Below, in pieces: positions 28,201 through 33,967 of a DNA stretch of 64,000 nt; the first letter of the stretch is position 1; every line of letters begins with the position of its first letter. Origin of the DNA: Duganella sp. CF402 (GTDB lineage Bacteria > Pseudomonadota > Gammaproteobacteria > Burkholderiales > Burkholderiaceae_D). The stretch spans positions 3,524,520-3,588,519 of the forward strand of contig NZ_FOBG01000001.1 of assembly GCF_900109645.1 (NCBI RefSeq), read 5' to 3'. The notes under the pieces were generated by a model. The model saw only the letters and a program-made list of their open reading frames with translations. It was not told the DNA's origin and did no database searches. Made by a program: the position numbers and the translations under genes.

Positions 28201-28228
28201 ACTGCAGGAATACGCGGCAAAATCTCAT
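25202..28228 (-). CDS. Beta-propeller (Reg_prop/Y_Y_Y) sensor histidine kinase (module A)
   Basis: 1,008 residues. Order: signal peptide; two seven-blade-like two-component propeller regions with repeats of the LWFASTDGVYRFDG and LWVGYNFGGVSVF kind (about 45-610); a Y_Y_Y domain (RFRYRLMGQDKDWRE to NYRFEVMAANEDG); a membrane helix near 745-770; a HisKA_3 dimerisation domain with His797 in ARTLHDNF; and HATPase_c with HWGLVGMRERAH and GQGTRITLRL. Such kinases sense polysaccharide or other extracellular ligands. The ATG at 28228 gives a clean leader. Upstream on the same strand, 39 bases away, is the hydrolase gene. Confidence 0.9.
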   Translation of the reverse strand: MRFCRVFLQCLLRLMCLMVAAGFIGVHAAEPMARPFWRDGLVHTAWLKRDGAPTVNYRMTQDERGMLWFASTDGVYRFDGVRFDRLSAIDGNPLRSTNTNGILAVGTALWVGYNFGGVSVFDQGKVRHYGEQDGLPARTVLDILRSRNGTIWVHCAGGLYWLNDDKWLRVTPEDGLPIGEMRGVATLTDGRILVESQYGFYLSAPDTHRFQKIPLDEKYHLVGTRVRSDGIALLGDKAGALFRYSIADQQLAPIVQPKGGRPTYTSFYDSRGGLWVNSGGGVTLLGPDLKAKHVFSAPELSGKLVYGSLEDREGNLWITTENGVDRIREARLTTIDLPPQVYDWVSVQAGHDGTLWVSDYRDTVELVSRTMALTPRGDWIAAPASHVSHSTRAADGTLWFGSSKALWRRQKGQWKSWPMPPAMGGFDVQALAVDGNDRLWVSVPRRGVFVFRDGQWQPGGGVAALAGRPAVSLFADGQQRLWLGYPASHVAVLDGASLREFGPADGLDVGNVTTMVRHQGRLYAGGDQGLAVLDGERFEPVLTAAGQALGGVSALVSTRGGELWLHGIDGLARIGAAVPGTGGLRVEVERFDYLDGYQGKPALMRPLAELTEAPDGRLWYATSGSVGWIDPAHIPRNPLPPSPQITALRTDRRDWGNTSGTVLPQHTTDLQLDFTAAALSIPERVRFRYRLMGQDKDWRESDGRRAAFYTNLAPGNYRFEVMAANEDGVWSTAPAALAFRIEPAFVQTMWFKVLCVLLFLLLVALLYWWRLALATRRMAERLGERQRERERIARTLHDNFLQSVQALMMQFDLIKYSLPPTDAVQEKIELALDTADSVLAEGREQVLALRLNHELSGDLEAALEGLGEILGPRHGARFALVVQGEPRPLRPRVAAEAYAIAREAMLNAFRHARSEEVTVELRYADRQFTLQVRDAGRGMSAEVLERGHRPGHWGLVGMRERAHDAGGTLEIKSAPGQGTRITLRLSERRAYPAKVAAKAAARAEATVR

Positions 28229-28267
28229 CCGCCCATTGTAGAGGAAGCAAGCAATGGGCGGAATCAA

Positions 28268-29182
28268 TTACTTGATGAAGCCAATCAACGCCGGGATGGT
28301 TTGCTGTGGCGCCTCTTCCATCAGCCAGTGGCCGGAGCCCTGGATCACTTTGCCGTCGACATCGTTGGCCACCAGCTTGACCTGGTTGACCAGGAACTCG
28401 CCGCCCGATTTTTCACCGGCGATAACCAGCACCGGCATGGTCAGCTTGGTCTTGCCCAGCTCGGCGAAACGTTCGGCGTCGCGCGGGAAGGCTTTGAAGT
28501 ATTCGAAGCCGGCGTGGATGGCGCCTGGTTGTGCGTAGGCTGCTGCGTACAGCTTGCGGTCCGCTTCAGGAATCGAGTGATGGCGGTCGGCGGCGAAGTC
28601 GTTCCAGAAGTGTTCGAAGTAGGTGCGCTCGCGGCCTTTCACTAGCTGTTCGGGCGTCTCGCCGAAGAAGTGGAAGTGCCACAGGTCGCGCAGCAGGAAC
28701 ATATCTTTCCAGTTGCCGATGCCGGGCAGGAAGGCGTCCATCAGCGCCACTTTGCTGGTGTCTTGCGGATATTGCGCGGCGTAGGCGTACGCCACCATCA
28801 AGCCGATGTCGTGGCCGACCACGGTGGCTGGCTCATTGCTCACGGTTTTGACCAGTTCGTGGATGTCGGTCGCCATGTCGGCTTTTTCGTAGCCGCCGGC
28901 CGGTTTGGCCGAGGCGCCGGCGCCGCGCAGGTCGGGCACGATCACGGTGTGGGTTTTGGCGAGTTCAGCCATGACGGGACGCCACATGTGGCCGTTTTGG
29001 GTGTAGCCATGCAGCAGGACCAACGGGGTGCCTTTGCCGCCGACCATGTAGTGGATCTGGGTGCCGTTCACTTGCGCCACCTTGTCGGCATAGCCGCTCG
29101 GGGCTGCTGCCTGTGCCAACGATGCGCCAGCCAAGGTGGCGGCCAGTACCAGTTGACGGAAACCTTTGATTGCCTTGTTCAT
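28268..29182 (-). CDS. Exported Asp-nucleophile alpha/beta hydrolase (module A)
   Basis: 304 residues with a signal peptide (MNKAIKGFRQLVLAATLAG...). The hydrolase fold has LLHGYTQNGHMW, the nucleophile motif VVGHDIGLMVAYAYA (Asp in place of Ser), and a late His in GSGHWLMEE. An Asp nucleophile is typical of epoxide hydrolases and haloalkane or fluoroacetate dehalogenases. The start is set by GAGGAGCAC before 29182. It is closely related to the product at 52621-53526, and both sit beside a propeller kinase/NarL pair. Confidence 0.9.
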   Translation of the reverse strand: MNKAIKGFRQLVLAATLAGASLAQAAAPSGYADKVAQVNGTQIHYMVGGKGTPLVLLHGYTQNGHMWRPVMAELAKTHTVIVPDLRGAGASAKPAGGYEKADMATDIHELVKTVSNEPATVVGHDIGLMVAYAYAAQYPQDTSKVALMDAFLPGIGNWKDMFLLRDLWHFHFFGETPEQLVKGRERTYFEHFWNDFAADRHHSIPEADRKLYAAAYAQPGAIHAGFEYFKAFPRDAERFAELGKTKLTMPVLVIAGEKSGGEFLVNQVKLVANDVDGKVIQGSGHWLMEEAPQQTIPALIGFIK

Positions 29183-29377
29183 TTTGTGCTCCTCAAGTAA
29201 GGGTTGATGAGCACAGTATGGCCTTCCGATTACATCCCCGGTAGCCATAAATTACCCGCTACAGTTTCAACCAATCGTATCAAATAACTGTGGCGCGCTG
29301 TGTTTTTTTGATTTCCCTCACAATGGCTTTTATCACCCGGCCCACCATGAACGCTCACTCTTGCCATCGGTGCGATC

Positions 29378-29674
29378 ATGTCCACTCCTTTCGATAACCA
29401 CAAATATGCCAAGCGCCTGATGGAGGCTGGCATGCAGCCTGCTCTTGCGGAAATTCAGGCGGAGACTACCGGGCAATTATTTAACGAACTCAGTCAGCTA
29501 TCCATCAAACTACAAGAAGTTGAGACCCGATGTAACGCAAAAATTGAGCAAGCTGAACTTAGACTGGAAGTGAAGATTGCAGAAGTACGTACCGAGGTGG
29601 TGCGGTGGGTGGTTGGCATCGCCATTTTGCAATCGTCCTTGCTCACTGGCTTCATGCTGAAACTGATCCATTAA
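29378..29674 (+). CDS. DUF1640/CCDC90-like coiled-coil membrane protein
   Basis: 98 residues. The N-terminus MSTPFDNHKYAKRLMEAGM with the AEIQAETT element is typical of DUF1640-like proteins, then comes a coiled coil (LSIKLQEVETRCNAKIEQAE and on) and one C-terminal membrane helix (WVVGIAILQSSLLTGFMLKL). These small proteins are common in proteobacteria and phages; their role is unknown. Base composition is less GC-rich than the neighbours, hinting at transfer. It stands alone, with about 195 empty bases upstream. Confidence 0.7.
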   Translation: MSTPFDNHKYAKRLMEAGMQPALAEIQAETTGQLFNELSQLSIKLQEVETRCNAKIEQAELRLEVKIAEVRTEVVRWVVGIAILQSSLLTGFMLKLIH

Positions 29675-29773
29675 CATTTGCTTACTCTAGAAACACTTTT
29701 TGCGTCACCGCGTTCTCTACCCGGCTCGTTATATGGGCAAGCGCCACTGATGGCGATATTCAGGAGAGAACAA

Positions 29774-30283
29774 ATGGAAAACACTACCCGCACCCGTATT
29801 CACCCAATGATGGCTGTTGCCGCTGCTTCGGTAGCGCTGGTTAGCCTGGTTGGCGCCGCGTCGATTGCCGGCTTGCTGCCGAGCTCGAATGCCAAGAACT
29901 CCCCAACCGATGCGCCTGTCGCCGCCGTTGCCCCAGAGGCAGCGTCAGTGGCACCGGTCGCCGCGCCAGCCCCTGCGCCTGAACCACGCCGCGTGGTGGA
30001 GCATAAAACGGTGGTGCATCATGTCACCGCGCCGCAACCACAAGCGCAGCAGCAAGTAGCGCAAGCGCCCGCTCCAGCACCGGCTCCGGCCCCTGCTCCG
30101 CAGAACAGCGCAGTCGGCATCGGCATTGGTGCGGTGGTGGGTGGCCTGCTGGGCAACCAGGTGGGTAGCGGCAATGGCCGCAAGCTGGCGACCATCGCTG
30201 GCGCGGTAGGCGGCGGCTACGTCGGTAATGAGGTCGCCAAGCGCAACCAGCAACAACAGCAGCAACAGCAACCGCAGCAGTAA
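29774..30283 (+). CDS. Glycine-zipper 2TM-domain envelope protein
   Basis: 169 residues: an N-terminal membrane anchor (MMAVAAASVALVSLVGAASIAG), a long Ala/Pro-rich linker, then the glycine zipper VGIGIGAVVGGLLGNQVGSGNG typical of the 17-kDa surface antigen family, and a Gln-rich tail. The ATG at 29774 follows AGGAGAG. Such proteins span or decorate the envelope. The tail is encoded by a CAG/CAA run. It ends one base from the convergent TorF-like gene. Confidence 0.85.
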   Translation: MENTTRTRIHPMMAVAAASVALVSLVGAASIAGLLPSSNAKNSPTDAPVAAVAPEAASVAPVAAPAPAPEPRRVVEHKTVVHHVTAPQPQAQQQVAQAPAPAPAPAPAPQNSAVGIGIGAVVGGLLGNQVGSGNGRKLATIAGAVGGGYVGNEVAKRNQQQQQQQQPQQ

Positions 30284-30284
30284 C

Positions 30285-31013
30285 TCAGAACGTGCGGGCG
30301 ACGGTGAGGACGAACACGTGCCTCACCTCGCTGCTGCCGCCAGTGGTGACGCCATAAATGTCGGTGGTCGCACTGCCGCGCAGGCGCACCAGATCCAGCG
30401 ACAGCTGCGCGCGCCACTCCTTGTATGAACTGGCCAGTCCCAGCCGCGCCTCGCTGCGGCTGGACTGCGCGTTATCGAGCGAATGGTAATAGCCGCCGTG
30501 CCAGAACGCCTGCCAGCGCGGCGCCAGCACCCAGCCGCCATTCAGTTCGCCATACAGCGAACGCTCGCGCATACCCAGATAGTCGGGCGAATAATGCAGA
30601 CGCGCGCTCACCACCTCGCCGGCCAGGCCAACATACACTTCGCGGAAATTCCAGTTGGGATTCTTAGGAAACGCATACGCCGTCACGCCGGTCTCCCACG
30701 ACAGGCCGGATGGCAGGCGTTGCGCATAGCCCGCATAGCCGGTCCATTGCGCGCTGCGGTGCGTCTCCACCGCCAACTGGCCGGTCACCACCTGACCGCC
30801 CGCGAACCAGCCCGAGGCGCCGTCGTAATTCAGGGCGGCGCGCGCCACCGGCTTGTCGTCACTGAGCGAGATGCCGCGGTACAGGTAATTGGAGGCGATG
30901 CCGGCACTGCCGCTCAGCTGCGCCTGCGCATCCAACGCCAGCAGCCAGGGCAGCACGCTCAGGGCGAGCGCGCGTAGCGGTTGGCGGAACTGGTGGGACA
31001 CGCGCATGAGCAT
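30285..31013 (-). CDS. TorF-family putative outer-membrane porin
   Basis: 242 residues with a signal peptide ending near ALDAQAQ. An amphipathic strand pattern follows, opening SGSAGIASNYLYRGISLSDD, the hallmark of TorF-type barrels, and closing on a C-terminal Phe (VLTVARTF) as outer-membrane proteins do. Its start overlaps the end of the subtilase gene by 55 bases, so it is the last gene of the sigma/anti-sigma/subtilase operon. The role may be uptake or an outer-membrane partner for that system. Confidence 0.82.
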   Translation of the reverse strand: MLMRVSHQFRQPLRALALSVLPWLLALDAQAQLSGSAGIASNYLYRGISLSDDKPVARAALNYDGASGWFAGGQVVTGQLAVETHRSAQWTGYAGYAQRLPSGLSWETGVTAYAFPKNPNWNFREVYVGLAGEVVSARLHYSPDYLGMRERSLYGELNGGWVLAPRWQAFWHGGYYHSLDNAQSSRSEARLGLASSYKEWRAQLSLDLVRLRGSATTDIYGVTTGGSSEVRHVFVLTVARTF

Positions 31014-32224
31014 TTTCCTGTAGAGCGAAGGATGGTGGCACAAAGATCAATACCGGTCAAAGGTGCGCTGCCCTCGCTCAGCACGATGCTGTCGCGCAGC
31101 CGGGCCGCCGGCAGTTGCGGCTTGAGTTCCTCGATCAGCGCCAGCATGCCCGAGACATGCGCGGCGGCATACGAGGAACCGGCGACCACGCCCCAGCGCC
31201 CGCCGGGCAAGGTGGTCGGGATGTCGCGTCCCGGCGCCAGCAAGGCGCGCACGCCGTTGCGCGGCGGCGCGCCATCCGCTGCCACGGCAAACACACCGGG
31301 CGTATTGGCGGGAAAGCCGCCGTCGGCACGCGCCGGATCGACCGCGCCCACCACCCGAATGCCGCGCGCCTGCGCAGCTTCCACCAGCTGTTGCAGCAGC
31401 CGGTCCTGCGGTCCGGACAGACTGAGGTTGATCACTTGCGCGCCATTCAGCAGTGCGAAGTTGATGGCCTTGGCCAGCGTGAAGCTGTTGCAGCGGGTGG
31501 CGCTGCCGTTCTGCCAGCAGGCGCGCAGGGCCATCAGGCGCGCATCCGGCGCCACGCCTTCGATGCCGACGCCATTGCCGGCGCGCGCGGCAATCACACC
31601 GGCGACTGCGGTGCCGTGCAGTTCGGCCACATACTTCTGGCCGTCGACGAAGTTTTCTTCCACTGTCACCTGTCCGGCCAGATCGGGATGGCTGCTTTCA
31701 ATCCCGCTATCGACCACCGCCACCGTGACCTTGCGGCCGGTGGCGGCTTTGCGGACTTCGTCCAGTTGCCAGGCGCTGGCCGCCGGCTGCATGCGGTACA
31801 GGGGATCGCTGCCGGCTTGCGCCACGAAGTCCTGGATCGCCTGCGCCCACTCGACGCGCTTGTCGCGCGCCAGCGCTTCCAGCACCGGGGTGGCGTCTTT
31901 GCCGGCGGGCAGGCGCATGCGATAGCAATCCACGCTCAGTGCCGGCATGGCCCAGTCTTCCATCAGTTCCAGCTGGTAGTCCTGGGCGATGGCGGCGGCG
32001 AGGCGTAGACGCGCGGCGTGGCCGGCGTCGTCGCGGTAGTTGGCGCCGCCGTAGTTGTCGGCGCGGTAGTGCGGCGCCGGCAGATGGAACATGACCAGGA
32101 TCTCGGCGTTGGCCTGCGTTGTTTGCGCTGTGGCCGGCGCAGAGGCCGGCACGATTTGCGGCAGGTCTTGCGCCATCGTGATGGTGGCGCCCAGGAACAG
32201 CAACAGCGCCAGCAAGTGCTTCAT
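30959..32224 (-). CDS. S8 (subtilase) family protein with altered oxyanion site
   Basis: 421 residues: signal peptide to about residue 19, a propeptide-like domain (about 40-132, ending ALARDKRVEWAQAIQDF), then the subtilase core with Asp172 in VAVVDSGIE, His203 in ELHGTAVAG and Ser351 in AGSSYAAAHVSG. Two things are odd. Where subtilases have AAAGN, giving the oxyanion Asn, this has GAVDP. The Pro after Ser-x-Ala-Ala is Ala. The triad is complete but activity may be weak or specialised. The Cys-rich tail (GKCSCAC) overlaps the TorF start. Its ATG overlaps the anti-sigma stop by four bases. Confidence 0.88.
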   Translation of the reverse strand: MKHLLALLLFLGATITMAQDLPQIVPASAPATAQTTQANAEILVMFHLPAPHYRADNYGGANYRDDAGHAARLRLAAAIAQDYQLELMEDWAMPALSVDCYRMRLPAGKDATPVLEALARDKRVEWAQAIQDFVAQAGSDPLYRMQPAASAWQLDEVRKAATGRKVTVAVVDSGIESSHPDLAGQVTVEENFVDGQKYVAELHGTAVAGVIAARAGNGVGIEGVAPDARLMALRACWQNGSATRCNSFTLAKAINFALLNGAQVINLSLSGPQDRLLQQLVEAAQARGIRVVGAVDPARADGGFPANTPGVFAVAADGAPPRNGVRALLAPGRDIPTTLPGGRWGVVAGSSYAAAHVSGMLALIEELKPQLPAARLRDSIVLSEGSAPLTGIDLCATILRSTGKCSCACPTSSANRYARSP

Positions 32225-32895
32225 GGCTGGCTCGCGGCGGTGAGCGACTCGGCCCGCTCCACCGCAGGATCGGCGCGCAGCGCGGACAGCAATTGCGGTT
32301 GGTGGGCGGCGTCGACGTCCAGCATGTAGGCGCCGGTGACGGTGGGGCCGCCGACGATCTGGGCGTGATGGTCCTGCATCAGGCGCTGCACGTCCCGCAG
32401 CCGGGCGTCGGGCTTGAAGACCACCAGCACGTCGGGCATGGCGGTGGCGCCGTTGCCCAAGGCGCGATAATCCGGAGCGGGAGCGCGCGGCAGCAGCTGC
32501 ACGGCCAGTACGGCGATTACGGCGCACTGCGCCACCAGCGCACAGCCCTGCCAGCCTGCGCCATCCAGCCACGCGCGCAGGCGGTCCAGCATCGACGGAG
32601 CCGACGCGGACGGCGCGGCGTGGGCGGCGGCGGGTGCGGCGTCAAGTTGCGGCATCAGTCGCGCAAGCGCGCGTTCGGGATCGAGGCCGGCCGGCAGCGG
32701 GCCTTCGGTTTCCAGCAGCTTGCGCTGCCAGCCCAGTTCCGCGCGGCAGGCGCCGCATGCTTGCAGGTGCTGCTGCACCTGCGCCGCCTCTTCCTCGCTC
32801 AGCGCACCGGACGCGTACCACGGCAGCATATCCTGCAATGCCAGGTGCGCAGCATTGCTATCGCCGCTGCTGATGTTGGTCGTGTTGGTACTCAT
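32221..32895 (-). CDS. Membrane anti-sigma factor with subtilisin-propeptide-like periplasmic domain
   Basis: 224 residues. The cytoplasmic zinc-binding anti-sigma domain has His43, Cys47 and Cys50 in QQHLQACGACRAEL. A single membrane helix spans about 116-136. The periplasmic part (about 155-218: VLVVFKPDARLRDVQRLM to LRADPAVERAESL) has the beta-alpha-beta pattern of I9-type subtilisin propeptides, with a typical DPAVERAE ending. It overlaps the sigma gene and the subtilase gene by four bases each. The inference is that the adjacent subtilase binds or cleaves this domain to set sigma release. The propeptide match is by pattern only. Confidence 0.82.
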   Translation of the reverse strand: MSTNTTNISSGDSNAAHLALQDMLPWYASGALSEEEAAQVQQHLQACGACRAELGWQRKLLETEGPLPAGLDPERALARLMPQLDAAPAAAHAAPSASAPSMLDRLRAWLDGAGWQGCALVAQCAVIAVLAVQLLPRAPAPDYRALGNGATAMPDVLVVFKPDARLRDVQRLMQDHHAQIVGGPTVTGAYMLDVDAAHQPQLLSALRADPAVERAESLTAASQP

Positions 32896-33467
32896 CGCAT
32901 TTCTTCCATATGATCGGACAGCATGTCCTTGAGCTTTTGCCGCGCATGGAACATGCGCGTCTTCACGGTATTCACGGGGCAGTCCATCGTCTCGGCGATT
33001 TCCTGGTAGGCCATGCCGTGGTAATACGTCAGGCTGACCACCATACGCTGCTCCATCGGCAGCTGGTCCAGCGCCCGGCTGACGCCGCGCTGCAACTGCC
33101 GCGCCGCCAGCGCGTGCTCCGGCTGCGCGCCGGCTTCCGCCGTCTGGTCCTCCTGCGGCTCCAGCGGCACATCCAGCCCGCGCAGCGCTTTCAGGGCCTG
33201 GCGGTAGGCGATGGCAAAAATCCAGGTCGACAGCTTGCAGCTGCCGTCGAACGTATCGGCCTTCTGCCACACCACCAGCATGGTGTCGTTGATGATCTCC
33301 TCCACCAGCGGCACGTTGCGCGTCATGCGGTCCAGAAAACGCGCCAGCCGCGAGAAATAGGCCCGATACAGCATCTGAAAGGCGAGCTTGTCCCCGCCGC
33401 GTATCCGCAGCAGCAATCCACTCTCATCCAATTCGTCGGACACGCCCGTCCCCCTGCCTGTTCGCAT
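32892..33467 (-). CDS. ECF-type RNA polymerase sigma factor
   Basis: 191 residues with sigma region 2 (AFQMLYRAYFSRLARFLDR, VEEIINDTMLVVWQKADTFDG) and region 4 (LPMEQRMVVSLTYYHGMAYQEIAETM, NTVKTRMFHARQKLK); regions 1 and 3 are absent. The start at 33467 is set by GGGGAGA. It is first in the operon with its anti-sigma factor. A promoter at 33490-33520 is repeated on the other strand for the divergent redox operon, which suggests this sigma drives both. Confidence 0.93.
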   Translation of the reverse strand: MRTGRGTGVSDELDESGLLLRIRGGDKLAFQMLYRAYFSRLARFLDRMTRNVPLVEEIINDTMLVVWQKADTFDGSCKLSTWIFAIAYRQALKALRGLDVPLEPQEDQTAEAGAQPEHALAARQLQRGVSRALDQLPMEQRMVVSLTYYHGMAYQEIAETMDCPVNTVKTRMFHARQKLKDMLSDHMEEMR

Positions 33468-33489
33468 GCATTTTCTCCCCTGGTGCGGT

Positions 33490-33520
33490 GAATACGCGGC
33501 CGGGGACGAAAGGTTCAAAA
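33490..33520 (-). promoter_or_regulatory. Leftward ECF-type promoter for the sigma operon
   Basis: Reading leftward: TTTTGAACC (33520-33512), 17 bases, then TATTC (33494-33490) followed by ACCGCACCA. The -35-like GAACC is typical of ECF promoters. It leaves a short leader with a good ribosome site. It matches the rightward promoter at 33548-33578 base for base at both elements and in spacing. Confidence 0.6.
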
Positions 33521-33547
33521 AAACCGCAAAAATATTTATCCCGCCAA

Positions 33548-33578
33548 TTTTGAACCATCTTTTCGCGGGCGGCTATTG
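33548..33578 (+). promoter_or_regulatory. Rightward ECF-type promoter for the CTERM/redox operon
   Basis: TTTTGAACC (33548-33556), 17 bases, TATTG (33574-33578) followed by ACCGCTACA. It is the mirror twin of the sigma operon promoter, with the same elements, spacing and downstream ACCGC. If used, transcription starts near 33585, which rules out the TTG at 33576 as a start codon for the next gene. Confidence 0.6.
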
Positions 33579-33611
33579 ACCGCTACAACATTAACAGATT
33601 GCTCAGCCCCA

Positions 33612-33950
33612 GTGTTTGCCTCCAGCGCCTTGTGCGGACCGGCCCTGCTGTCGCCCGATCCTGCCGCCGTGTTTCGCCTGCTCCTCGCAGTGCCCCTGCT
33701 CGAGGAGTGGATCGTGCGCGCCGGCCTGCATCAGTGGCTGCTGCAACGGACCTCGCCGCTGCCGGCATGGCTGGGTAGCGCCGCCGCCTTCAGCGCCCTG
33801 CACCTGGGCTCGGGCCTGACGGCAGCGCTGCTGGTGTTCTGGCCCGCGCTGCTGTTCGGCGCGGCCTACCAGCGCTGGCGCGACTGGCGGCTGTGCGCCC
33901 TGTTGCATGGCTTGTGCAATGCCTTTGCCATCAGTGCATGTGCTTTTTAA
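33612..33950 (+). CDS. Small CPBP/CAAX-type glutamic intramembrane protease (MrtJ-like)
   Basis: About 112 hydrophobic residues carrying the three CPBP motifs: LLEEWIVRAGL (EExxxR), FSALHLG (His) and LLHGLCNAF (HxxxN). It matches the small proteases paired with JDVT-CTERM proteins, and the next gene encodes a protein with that kind of C-terminal signal, which is what names it. The start is uncertain. A TTG at 33576 would add 12 residues but overlaps the predicted -10 of the promoter, so the GTG at 33612 is favoured. The stop is 17 bases before the CTERM protein start. Confidence 0.75.
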   Translation: MFASSALCGPALLSPDPAAVFRLLLAVPLLEEWIVRAGLHQWLLQRTSPLPAWLGSAAAFSALHLGSGLTAALLVFWPALLFGAAYQRWRDWRLCALLHGLCNAFAISACAF

Positions 33951-33967
33951 CTTCGATTGGAGAACCG

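Noticed and set aside
29230..29433. 67-codon minus-strand frame upstream of the DUF1640-like gene
   Set aside because: No ribosome site or motif, and it overlaps the start of a better-supported gene on the other strand.
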